This document shows positions 31,481 to 41,190 of a DNA stretch of 45,407 bases, in pieces. The notes below the pieces were generated by a model that searched no databases, was not told the DNA's origin, and saw nothing but the letters and a program-made list of their open reading frames with translations. This DNA is from Nemertoderma westbladi. Lineage: Eukaryota > Xenacoelomorpha > Nemertodermatida > Nemertodermatidae. Every line of letters starts with the position of its first letter. Positions within the stretch are counted from its first letter, which is position 1. The translations under genes were made by a program, and so were the position numbers. The stretch is from NCBI GenBank assembly GCA_032718475.1, contig JAUCBJ010001885.1:1-45407 (forward strand), in the 5' to 3' direction.

Positions 31481-32373
31481 CACCATGACCCGTAATACAG
31501 TGACATTTTCTGATGACACGGACCCCCCCCCCCCATATTTTTCTACAAATCTTTATCATATTGCTTGAAATTTGAAATACAACTAGTTCAACTCACCGTG
31601 GTTGTTACCATGAAGCCGGAATTTTCGATTTCGCCTTTAAATTTTATTTATAAGCGTTTTAAAAATGTGTCTTTTGCGAAATCGCACCCTCTGTATCATT
31701 GCCATTCTTCACTTTAGTCGTATCAATAGAAAGCTTGCGTTGAAAGGATTCCAAATATGTAACAATATCTGAATTTCATTGAGAAACAGCTGAGAAATAG
31801 GCACTCAAAGATTGCAAGAATTATTGTTCACTGCAGGCCATTTATTCTATTTAATAAATACACAATATTCTGGAACAATTTGTTTATGTATGATTAGCTA
31901 TGCAATATAGATATCGTATAGGCATACCGGTACCGCTGTTGCCAACCAACTCATAAAATAAATAAGAATTTTGAATATTGTGTATTTATTAAATAGAATA
32001 AATGGCCTACATCGAACAATAATTCTTGCAATCTTTGAACGCCTATTTCTCAGCTGTTTCTCAATGAAATTCAGATATTGTTACATATTTGGAATCCTTT
32101 CAATGCAAGCTTTCTATTGATGTGAAAATACGACTAAAGTGAAGAATGGGAATGATACAGAGGGTGCGATTTCGCAAAAGACACTTTTTTAAAACGCTTA
32201 TAAATAAAATTTAAAGGCGAAATCGAAAATTCCGGCTTCATGGTAACAACCACGGTGAGTTGAACTAGTTGTGTTTCAAATTTCAAGCAACATGATAAAG
32301 ATTTGTAGAAAAATATGGGGGGGGGGGGGGGTCCGTGTCATCAGAAAATGTCACTTTATTACGGGTCATGGTG
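31481..32373. mobile_element. 893-bp foldback element with roughly 395-bp inverted arms
   Basis: The ends are CACCATGACCCGTAATA and its complement TATTACGGGTCATGGTG, with TA on both sides (31479-31480 and 32374-32375). The arms are about 95% identical over some 395 bp, including CCGGAATTTTCGATTTCGCC and a C/G homopolymer of 13-16 bases. A short central spacer separates them. There is no coding content. TA target sites again suggest a Tc1/mariner-mobilised MITE. Confidence 0.9.
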
Positions 32374-32617
32374 TACTATATTAAAACTCCTGATACAAAA
32401 TTCTAGAACTTACACATTTATTGTTGTGTTTTAGACATTATTTTTTGCACATTCTTCCCAATGTTGAAAGAATGTATATTAGTCTGGTCGATAAGACAAT
32501 GTACCCGGAAAAAAATGTTACCAAGCTATATTTGGTATGGTTCGAATCGCTAGGATCCCCGCTTTCGAAATCTGAAAAGTCCTCTCTTCAATAGGGTGGG
32601 CAACTCTCACAAATCCC

Positions 32618-32914
32618 GTTTCCATAGCAACCGATATAAGAATATATATAATTACATTTAAAGCAACTGGGCTAGCTCCTACCCCCACTATATCACCAAC
32701 GGAGAATTCATTGAACATATTTTAAATTCTCAGTTACCATGGCAACCGGTAGATTCACCATATCAACCATCGATTTGGCCATCTTGAGGCAACGGGACCA
32801 ACTCCTAATCCCACTATATCGGCTACGGAAAATTCATTGATAAAATTTTCAAGTCTCAGTTACTATGGCAACCGGTAGATTCACCATATATTCACCTACT
32901 CCTACCATGGTAAC
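32618..32914. promoter_or_regulatory. Cluster of X-box-like palindromes in a subterminal duplication
   Basis: GTTTCCATAGCAAC (32618), GTTACCATGGCAAC (32733), GTTACTATGGCAAC (32859) and TACCATGGTAAC (32903) all fit the RFX X-box pattern of two GTTNCC half-sites in inverted order. The second and third lie in two copies of a roughly 80-bp block (32688-32769 and 32812-32890). They are downstream of the minus-strand gene, so they may be recombinase-binding subterminal sites or cryptic RFX sites. No binding is demonstrated. Confidence 0.45.
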
Positions 32915-33332
32915 TCCTATCCCCGCTATTAATATTAATAAATTAAGGAATGATATTTTATTAAACCAAAAATATAATAATTATTAAATATTATCAATTT
33001 ATAATAGAAATATTGAAAATTGTATATTATACCTAGAGTTTATCATGAACCAAAGTTATTATAATAAATAATATCACCCTTTATTAGTGGAACAATTGCA
33101 TCTATACACCGTTTATTAAACAATACCTGTAATAATTAATGTTACTTAAATAAACAATTAATGTTATTTATAAATAAAGATTGTTAATAAATAGAAAAAT
33201 AAATATAATAATGTTATTAGAAAAGAGTTAATAGTAAAAATGTGGTATTTTTGTTAATATTAATTGTTAATATTATAATAATAAAATTTAATAATTTGTC
33301 TTAAAAAAATATTTCAGCCATTATAAAAGTAT

Positions 33333-33575
33333 CTATCCAGAACTATAGAACGTTGCACCATCTTCATATTCGTCCGCTTCTCCTTCTTGGTCTAGCACGA
33401 CTTGGGTGATATTACTGCAATCAGTTCCTCGGCAGTCACTGCAAGCAGTTACACATGTCAGCCCGTGTTTTCGACAAGAACATAGCTTTGTGCCACAGCA
33501 ATTTCTCGACGAGATCTTACACTTACATCTTATAAAATTGAGAATTTTCTCTGGAGCAGGATCTAAATCCGTCAT
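33333..33575 (-). pseudogene. CXC zinc-binding tail, shifted out of frame
   Basis: The frame encodes FIRCKCK, a CCGTKLCSCRKHGLTC segment and CSDCRGTDC. This is a CXC (tesmin/CRC-like) zinc module, followed by an acidic tail with EADEYEDG. In related proteins as I know them, it directly follows the W-G-W segment that ends the 1470-codon frame. A (TA)4 run at 33582-33589 separates them. Losing one TA would fuse the frames, so this is the normal C-terminus and not a separate gene. Confidence 0.75.
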
Positions 33576-36500
33576 TACAGGTATATATACTTGTCATTCT
33601 TCACCTCCCACCCCCACTGGCAAGGATCCAGTAGACACTTACCAAGACTCTTCCAAACAACAACTTGCAGGTGAACGCGAAGGGAGTGGAATAAGGCTGC
33701 TCGTTCAGTCGGGGGAAGTCGATCAGGTTGCAACTTCTTGGTTGATGTCGCAGTAAACTCCATATATCGGATATATCTGAGTGTATCAAGTGAATCCCCA
33801 GGTTTTCCGGAATACATTTTATTAAATATCTTTTGCCCTGCACTCGCAACATCGGTTTGTAAAGAATTTTCATTATTTATTGTTTCACAACAGCGAAGGA
33901 TCTCTTGTGATCTGTGAATGAGTTTAATTAGCTCACATTTTCCATACCCAAATATTGCAGAAGTTGAGTCACATCCACCCCAAGCGTGAATTACAAGTAG
34001 ATTATGGATTACATCTGAGCTAAATTTTTCTACTATGTCTCGAATTCTAACCAGAGTTGCATCCTTGCCTTTCAACCGTTTTCGGTCAGAATGAAAATAT
34101 ACGTCAGCCATGTCTGGACACCAATGGTACAGCAAAAGAACAAGAACATCGGTGTCATCAGCGTCCACAATCACAGTGTCTCCTTTTGCAGCCAATCGCA
34201 GTGCTTCAAAGACAATATCTGTATCAGCATCGCCTTTACTTTGAACTACTGAGTGTCCATTTGCTGTAAAGAGGCGAGACAACATCTTTATCAACTGATC
34301 TTTATTCTTCTCATTGTACAAAAACAGATTCTGAGGGACAGCTACTTGCAAGTCATCACGAATTTGAATGTTGGCAGATGTTTTCCTTGCCCGTCGCTTA
34401 TGTTCTTGGTCTTTTATTGATGGGCCCGCATTGTATCCATCAAAAACAATGTTGGATGGGCCATACTTTGCTTCTATATATTTCAGATATTGCGCAACTA
34501 TATCTCTGTACATACCTTTTGGTAGCCACCGTACCCTGTGAAGTAGAGCACCACCATCTAAAACATGTGAAGCATGTTCTGGTGAATGGGTTTCTGGAAT
34601 ACCAGCAGTAAGGTGATATGCTAGTACCGCTTTGTTTGTTTTTCGCATTTGAGAATCCTTGAATAATGAAGTTGGAAAAGGAGTGAGCTCAAATTTGAAA
34701 TACGGAGTCAGATCTTCACATCTTTCCATAACAATGATAAGTCGGGAAAACAAAGCATTTGGATCAATATGAATAGCTTGTCCTTCAATTTTTATGCATT
34801 TCTCTAAGTTTATTAGGGTGGAAATTTGATCACTTCTTTTCAGTGAGCTCTCCAAAATGCTCACATTATCGAGATTCTTTTGGATAGAATGACCAACTGC
34901 CTCTACATCATCACAATTTATCCCATCGCCATCAGAAGCCGTTAAACCTGATGATAATGATCTCAACCCAGGGAGGTTTGAGTCAAATGGGTTATGTTGG
35001 GATATCCAATTGATAATTTCAACCATGTCGTCAAAATCCCTTGTTCTTCTTGCGGTAGTAAGATCCACATGCTGTTCACTGGTCCTGTGAGAATGTCCTG
35101 TCAGTGTGGTCATGGCATAATGCACTTGGGCACATTCATGGATACTGTATACCCATATCAATCTGACAGATTCTGTAATCCCTCGACCTCTAGTAAGACC
35201 TCCTCTGCTCTTGATAGATCTCATCATGACTTGTTCGATGATAAGATCAGTCCATAAGCCAGCCCAGTAACGATCACTGCGCCTCACAGAGTGAAACCCA
35301 TACTGTGAGAACTGCCGATACAACCATTGGTGTTTTTTAGGCAATTCCAGCATCCATTGCAAATACAAACGAGCACTCTTCGCATAATTAAAATGTCCTG
35401 TTGCCGCAAATATATTTATCATCCTCCCAACTGCTACAAGATGCGTATTCCAATCTCCGGTTCTCTCTGCACGAATGAACAACTTCAGGGTGTTAACACA
35501 CTCAATATAAGAAAGCCACAACTTTGCTGTTCTAGATCTTTCCTTTAGTTCATTCATTACACAATTAAGAACTTTCTCCAGTTTCAAAAGTGCAGTTGAA
35601 TTACTTACATCATGAATGCTGATGTCATGAGTACTGAGCTTCATATACAACTCCTTTAGCTCCTCCACCTCTCCATGGTCCAATTTTTCAGTTAAATCTT
35701 GATTCAATTCCACTGTACGCTTATGGTGATTCTCAACATCTTCAGTTGCTGCTGGTTTTCCTATATCCTTTCCCTTTTCTTCTTCATCCATGCTGCTTAT
35801 GACTCCCTCTCCCATGACAGTTGGTTCTCCCACTTCAGGTGCTAGTGGGAAAACTGTATCAAAAATTTTTATCATCAAAGCTGCTTCTACTATGAAGTGC
35901 GCCCGTATTGCTCTTGATATAGCCTTTCCAGAAAGAATATGTGGGACTGAGTTCACACCATAGATTGTATTTAACAGCTCAGACAATCCAGAACCATTCA
36001 TTAAACTGCCAATGCTTCCTAAAAAGCTCATCATCATATGAAAACCTCCCAGCCGGCAAACTATGCCCATTGATTTTGCATCAATAATTTCTACAGCTTT
36101 TCTCCACAAGGGTTGGTCAAAGGTGATGCAAGGAGTTGGAATATTGAGATGTTCTGCTTGGTTTTTAACAAATAACAGTGTAGAGTATATACAACTATCA
36201 TCTGAAGGTTTCAAATCAATAATCGGCATCATAGTTATGGCAGAGGGTGGAAGGTAGGATCCAGTAGATACATCTTGGACGAAACCTGTCCAGTTTGGCC
36301 GAGGGTTATCCCTATTGGTAAACTGCCATGCAGCATGCCACAGCAAATCGCAACTGTTTGACAGTAGTAGAATGTATGGAAATTGAAGCTGTATCAAAGG
36401 CTTGAACTTTTCTGATGCCAAACCATGCGCGGACGTCTCATGATACCAAGTAATTGGAATGCTTTTGTTTGCAACTGCTGTCCCGACTTTTATGATCTTT

Positions 36501-37987
36501 TGGCATGACACAGGTGGACTTACCCTACGTGGACGTTGCTCACTGAGTGGTGTGGATACTGCAATTATCCCCATACCATGGAAGGTGTCTTTACCATCCA
36601 ATGTACACACATTATGATCAACATTATCTGCCACCCACTGGGTCACACTGTCAGGGTACTTGGGTAAGACATCATTGAAGTTAGTCGAGATAATTGCGTT
36701 CTGCTTAAATCTAGTAACTTCATCATAAGAAACAGAGTATCCCAGTCTAAAAAGTTCATTAACTAACCATTTTGACCCGAAGATAAAGTCTAATTCTACA
36801 CCCAATCCGAGCAACAAAGGTGGTATCACTGATCGAGGTCTGGCAGAATGTACTAAACAATGTCCAATGGATGCCTGTTTAATTGGTGATTTAACAATAT
36901 TCTTCAAAAATACTTGCAACAATGGGGGCAACCACTGAAGTGCAGCATCAACATCGTGAATCTCATGATTTGATGGGTACGAATTCATATTAAAAGACAT
37001 TTCTCTGATCTGCGCCTTAATGATCTTTGCAGCTGATGCGACAATTCTTGCTGAATCATCTTCAATTGTCTCTCGTTTAGCCTCATACCATTTATCATTG
37101 ATAATTAATTTGGTCATATCCCGCAAACAAACAACATTATTTCGGCCATTAACTTCCGCAAAGAATATGTAGTTCTGGTAACGATCTTGCAGTTTCTGTT
37201 TTAGTCTTTTCAGGGAATACACATCGTCAATTTTGTCCCCAGCCATTTCGATCATTTGATCATGAAGCTCCCCAAGAGTGTATAACTCAGCTTCATCCTC
37301 CAGCCATTCGCACAATTCATTGAAGACTTGCAATATTGAATGGTTCTCTGGACGACCGCGACCAAGACTGGGTGGGAGAAGTTTCCCTCTTAAAGGACTT
37401 AAATTTCTACTCGAACAAAAGCGAGTGTGGCATGATTTATGGTAAATGGCATCAACTGCAACAAGGTCTATACAGCTTTCCAGACGGCCCTGTACTTCTA
37501 TTGACCATGCATCTCCCCCACGCTGAATACATTTCTGGAGCATTTCGTCATGAAAAGGAATCGTTCTGACAATTCTAGAATCTTTGTCTCTATTTGGATG
37601 CTTCTTATCAAATAGCACTTTACATCCACAGAAAAAGCAGTGCATCTTCCACTGAAATTCGCAGCATGTGGAACGAAGTTTCTGCCTCTTGGTGAATGAT
37701 GATGCTTGTTGTTCATGTTCATCTGTAGGTTTTAAACGTTTTGAATCAACAAATTGGCGACGGCATTCTTTGTGAACAAGAACGACGCCAGGAGGTACAG
37801 TAGTAGACTGTTGAACAAGATGTCTGTGAAGATCCTCTATACCATGCAGCTCACTATAAGTTATGAGATTAGGCAGTCCACGAGTAACAGTTACTTGATC
37901 AGCCACAGACTGGAATTTGTTGCCACAAATAACACACATATTATTTCCATTAAATTTTGTTTTCTTACTTACTTCTTCCATGTTCAT
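33575..37987 (-). CDS. Large zinc-finger / PIN-FEN1-like nuclease protein of an unnamed mobile family
   Basis: The uninterrupted 1470-codon frame starts at ATG 37987, with no intron. The N-terminus has Cys/His clusters: MCVICGNKF and HKECRRQF, then HCFFCGCKV and YHKSCHTRFC (about residues 15-190), probably two zinc modules. A conserved family signature, VADNVDHNVCTLDGKDTFHG, lies near residue 455. The C-terminal region has a PIN/FEN1-like acidic pattern: GDADTDIVFEAL (about 1252), VIVDADDTDVLVLLLYH (about 1274) and HAWGGCDSTSAIFGYGK (about 1334). A family end segment, ALFHSLRVHLQ and DPCQWGWEV, follows. I know related proteins as long, uncharacterised, multicopy ORFs in cnidarians, molluscs and fish. 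I see no DDE or tyrosine recombinase core. Function is inferred as a nuclease, possibly the mobilising enzyme. It is the only gene within paired inverted repeats. Confidence 0.8.
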   Translation of the reverse strand: MNMEEVSKKTKFNGNNMCVICGNKFQSVADQVTVTRGLPNLITYSELHGIEDLHRHLVQQSTTVPPGVVLVHKECRRQFVDSKRLKPTDEHEQQASSFTKRQKLRSTCCEFQWKMHCFFCGCKVLFDKKHPNRDKDSRIVRTIPFHDEMLQKCIQRGGDAWSIEVQGRLESCIDLVAVDAIYHKSCHTRFCSSRNLSPLRGKLLPPSLGRGRPENHSILQVFNELCEWLEDEAELYTLGELHDQMIEMAGDKIDDVYSLKRLKQKLQDRYQNYIFFAEVNGRNNVVCLRDMTKLIINDKWYEAKRETIEDDSARIVASAAKIIKAQIREMSFNMNSYPSNHEIHDVDAALQWLPPLLQVFLKNIVKSPIKQASIGHCLVHSARPRSVIPPLLLGLGVELDFIFGSKWLVNELFRLGYSVSYDEVTRFKQNAIISTNFNDVLPKYPDSVTQWVADNVDHNVCTLDGKDTFHGMGIIAVSTPLSEQRPRRVSPPVSCQKIIKVGTAVANKSIPITWYHETSAHGLASEKFKPLIQLQFPYILLLSNSCDLLWHAAWQFTNRDNPRPNWTGFVQDVSTGSYLPPSAITMMPIIDLKPSDDSCIYSTLLFVKNQAEHLNIPTPCITFDQPLWRKAVEIIDAKSMGIVCRLGGFHMMMSFLGSIGSLMNGSGLSELLNTIYGVNSVPHILSGKAISRAIRAHFIVEAALMIKIFDTVFPLAPEVGEPTVMGEGVISSMDEEEKGKDIGKPAATEDVENHHKRTVELNQDLTEKLDHGEVEELKELYMKLSTHDISIHDVSNSTALLKLEKVLNCVMNELKERSRTAKLWLSYIECVNTLKLFIRAERTGDWNTHLVAVGRMINIFAATGHFNYAKSARLYLQWMLELPKKHQWLYRQFSQYGFHSVRRSDRYWAGLWTDLIIEQVMMRSIKSRGGLTRGRGITESVRLIWVYSIHECAQVHYAMTTLTGHSHRTSEQHVDLTTARRTRDFDDMVEIINWISQHNPFDSNLPGLRSLSSGLTASDGDGINCDDVEAVGHSIQKNLDNVSILESSLKRSDQISTLINLEKCIKIEGQAIHIDPNALFSRLIIVMERCEDLTPYFKFELTPFPTSLFKDSQMRKTNKAVLAYHLTAGIPETHSPEHASHVLDGGALLHRVRWLPKGMYRDIVAQYLKYIEAKYGPSNIVFDGYNAGPSIKDQEHKRRARKTSANIQIRDDLQVAVPQNLFLYNEKNKDQLIKMLSRLFTANGHSVVQSKGDADTDIVFEALRLAAKGDTVIVDADDTDVLVLLLYHWCPDMADVYFHSDRKRLKGKDATLVRIRDIVEKFSSDVIHNLLVIHAWGGCDSTSAIFGYGKCELIKLIHRSQEILRCCETINNENSLQTDVASAGQKIFNKMYSGKPGDSLDTLRYIRYMEFTATSTKKLQPDRLPPTERAALFHSLRVHLQVVVWKSLGKCLLDPCQWGWEVKNDKYIYL

Positions 37988-39459
37988 TTGTAATATTAAT
38001 ATAAAATATTGCTACTGTACTGGTATATCAAAAGAAAAATATACATTCATGGACCATTAGATTTCAAATTATAAATTATTTTTATTGTTTATTTTTTGAC
38101 ATTGGTGTGGACTGCATCCAAGATTTCATATTTCATCACTACAGATTTTATGTAGTTAATTCATATGAGAATTTTCCTCAAAAAGAGATCCATGGGCGCT
38201 AGTAAAGCAAAAAGGGTCCATACTTTTTCCTGTCGACACCCCCTGCCATTTTTTCACCATTCCTTTAATCGTGTTTTTTAACGTTTTTTTGGTTTTGTTG
38301 AATGGTCTATAAAATTCGTAGATATGTTTTTTATGGTAGCTCCTGTAGTGTTATTTTTTACTAGCTAGTATTTTTTGTAATTAAAAAAATTTTTATAAAC
38401 TGTAAACATTTGGTTATCCTGTTGTAGTTTAAACCTGAAATATCAATTTTTTGACATTTTTTTTATAATTTCAATAAATACTAGCGAGTAAAAAAATACT
38501 AGCTACCATAAAAAAAACATATCTACTAAATTTGTAGAACATTTTCTAAAACAGAAAGAAAACATGATAGAATCACTTTATAATGTATTTCCAAGTATAA
38601 AATTTGCATTAGAAAACTTACAAAACTTACTTACTACCAGTACTAACTTATTAAAATTTAAACTTACTAAAATAATTGCCTATTAGGTTTTGACAAATTT
38701 TTACTAGCTACCACAACAGTGTTCCAGAATATAATATTTTGATTATTTGTTGCATCGATGTCGAGGAATAATTTAATCATGAAATTTTTGCATTTAAAAA
38801 AATTAATATTGAATTTTTTGAAAAATTAGCTAGATACCATAATAGCTAAGTGTCCTACCGGTGCCCGAAAGTGACGAATAAAGAACGAAATTTTTTATTG
38901 TGAAATGTTGAGATGATGTCTATATGGAATTTACCATACCCCATTATATTTTCAGTGTCCAACTAGTGTGCATACAAGCCAGTCGAGTCTTTTGATAGGC
39001 ATGTCCCTTACAGTATGTTCAGTTGATGAGTCAAGCCATGCATAACTAGACCCCAGATCTAACTCATTACTAAGTTTGGAGAGCGTAATAATAAAAATAA
39101 TAGGTCAAATTCAAGCTTTGCTTGCCTTGGAACCAATATAACGCCAGCAACCAGGCGTGAGTGGGGTAAACTACTAGCTAACACCTGTAAATTTCAGTCT
39201 ATATTATGTATACAATTATGTATGTAATTAACAGATAAGAATATGAAATATTACATTGTCTCTTAGCAACGATGAAATATTCCAAGTGAAGATCAAGTAA
39301 ATTTGAATTGATTTTACTTATGGATAGGGTTCACGAAAATGGCTATAAAAAAAGTTGCCCAAGGTATGGTGCGGAGGACTTTCGATATTCTTAAAGAGCA
39401 TAAATTTGCGCTTCTAATTATACCAAATTTGGCTTGGTAACATTTTTTTCCGGGTACAC
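37988..39459. other. 5' region of the 7-kb unit
   Basis: No further gene was found. It holds a palindrome (38300-38546) and repeated CTAGCTAC/ACTAGCTA motifs from 38360 to 38840. The promoter of the nuclease gene must lie here, but I could not identify a TATA box with confidence. Confidence 0.4.
38300..38546. repeat. Palindrome with roughly 80-bp arms
   Basis: GTAGATATGTTTTTTATGGT on the left pairs with ACCATAAAAAAAACATATCT on the right. Pairing continues with ACTAGCTAGTA/TACTAGC blocks after a small asymmetric insert. It is probably a MITE inserted between the gene and the right terminus. Confidence 0.7.
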
Positions 39460-39803
39460 CTATATGTTTATGTTATGTTTATATATACAGTTATTACTGC
39501 AGTGCCTAAATTCGTCATAAGATGAGTTTCAGCAACCCCAATAATAGAAAGAGATTTGCAGATGCTTCCGGTGACAGACATCAACATTTGCTAAACATCA
39601 AAGACAGTCAAAACACGAAAAGAGCAACAATTCCCATCAATTATAATGACTAGTAATGTTCGGACAACTGGGGAGGGAGGGAGGGGGGGGGGGGGATTGC
39701 AAGTGTGTGTTTGTTTCAGTGAGGTCTGCGTTATCCAAAACGTGAAAGATACAAAAGTAGCTCACAAAATTTATCAGCGCAATAAGCTTGAATATACTGT
39801 ACA
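39460..39803. other. Gene-free spacer with a G-run
   Basis: It contains a purine stretch with a run of about 14 G (39680-39695). No gene or paired termini were found. Confidence 0.4.
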
Positions 39804-39851
39804 TGATAAACAGATTATCGCCCATCTCGGACAGGCGATAATCTGTTTATT
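39804..39851. repeat. 48-bp palindrome (short foldback)
   Basis: GATAAACAGATTATCGCC and GGCGATAATCTGTTTAT pair around a 12-nt loop. The ends resemble those of the palindrome at 31128-31309, so it may be an internally deleted member of that family. Confidence 0.75.
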
Positions 39852-39856
39852 GATAA

Positions 39857-39983
39857 GAAGGTAATAATGTTGTAAATTAATAATAATGATAGACCAAGAA
39901 CACAGTAAAACACCAATGAAATATAATTAATATAATCAAGCATTTCCTGTCCCTATTGCACTTTACACAGTGGGCAGAGAGTG
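39857..39983 (+). repeat. Paralogous empty site plus a splice-acceptor fragment
   Basis: Positions 39857-39925 equal 24036-24104 and 39926-39950 equal 26172-26196 without a mismatch. They are joined by one TA, with the 2065-bp TIR element absent. Positions 39954-39983 then match 26600-26629, including the acceptor ACTTTACACAG and the first bases of the CACTA-like exon, after which similarity stops. This is a truncated duplicate of the region upstream of that gene. Confidence 0.92.
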
Positions 39984-41190
39984 AACAGCTGAATCACTAA
40001 TCACTTAACACCTCCAGTAACAACTAATAAGAAGGATTTTCAAGAGCTATAAATAAAATTAAGTATTACATATTAGGACATGCTCACAGTTCAAGGTGAG
40101 GTTCAAAACTGGGGCTACTACAGGATATAACGGCAAGTGGAAAATGGTATTGACTGAGGCCAACTCTACACAACTTTGCCGTTCTATACGAACAACATTT
40201 GCCAGATTCTGTTTGAATTCTGTTTGAACGTGCAATTGACCATCGCCCTTTCTTTATTTGAGGCAAATCAGCATGAATGGATTGATGATTTTCGCCGATC
40301 TTTCCCCTTTTCCACCAACAATGAACTCCATATCTTTCTCCTCCTAGACCTTGAGTCTAAACTCCAGATGTGAGTATGTGAGAACCTGGCTTAATTTATT
40401 AATTAAGATTAAGGTTACCACCGTAAATGACCTGTTTATATATTCGACAGGCAATTTGGAAACTTCAGTAAATCTAATTTAACTCAGAGAGTATAAAACT
40501 ACAGCTATTATTACTTCGTTCTATTTCTCAATTTGCACTAAATTTCATTTCAGTTTCATATTTAATTAACATTTAAAAATATAAAATCAATAAAAAAAAA
40601 ATCAAATTATCAAATATCAAATCAGGGTAGGTTATGGTGCAAAAATATTAGTTTCGAAAATATTAGTTAAAATATTAGTAGCCGATAGTAGTAATGTGCG
40701 CCATTTTTTGGACAGTGCGGGTATTGCTGTATTTATTTTCTCTTTGTCATTAAGACCTGAAACCTTGCTATGTTTGCGTAGCTCTACCTATAATATTATT
40801 CCTCTAATTAATAATATTAATAAAGTTTGAGAAATTTCGCAAAAATGGCTGAAGAAATGTTCAAATTCATTGCCATAATGGATAATTATGTGGTAGTAGC
40901 TGTATCATAAAAATTAGAAGCTAGCTATTTTGTGAGTGTACATGTTAGCTATATTATATTTACAAATAAGTTTTATTCTAGAACTAATACAATTAGTTAC
41001 AGAACATTAAAACAAATTTCTTATTGTTTTTGTATAGATTTTGTTACCCTTTTGAAAATATTCTCGAACATAATATTAGCGATTTATATAAAAATACTTT
41101 AATCTCTAGAACTAATATATTTTCTTATAGAACAGTTATAAAAAATGATTGTAAGATATTGATTACTTTTAAAAATATTCTAGAACATTC
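39984..41190. other. Gene-free AT-rich region
   Basis: Short open frames near 40084-40373 have no recognisable content. No transposon termini, tandem arrays or splice pairs could be supported. Confidence 0.4.

Larger units (their letters stand above)
32499..39459. mobile_element. About 7-kb TIR-bounded unit carrying the PIN-like nuclease gene
   Basis: The left end (from 32500, TGTACCCGGAAAAAAATGTT then ACCAAGC) is matched by the inverted right end (AACATTTTTTTCCGGGTACA, ending at 39458). The first 40 bp differ at about four positions. Weaker inverted similarity continues for about 100 bp (AAAGTCCT, then GGGCAACT). The only long gene inside is the 1470-codon ORF. The target-site duplication is unclear: a palindromic GTAC at both edges could be target site or terminus. 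Subterminal palindromes and a duplicated block occur near the left end. The size, paired ends and single large ORF support an autonomous DNA element. Confidence 0.75.

Noticed and set aside
33406-33756. 116-codon plus-strand ORF over the end of the nuclease gene
   Set aside because: It is antisense to the CXC tail and the conserved C-terminus, with no family resemblance.
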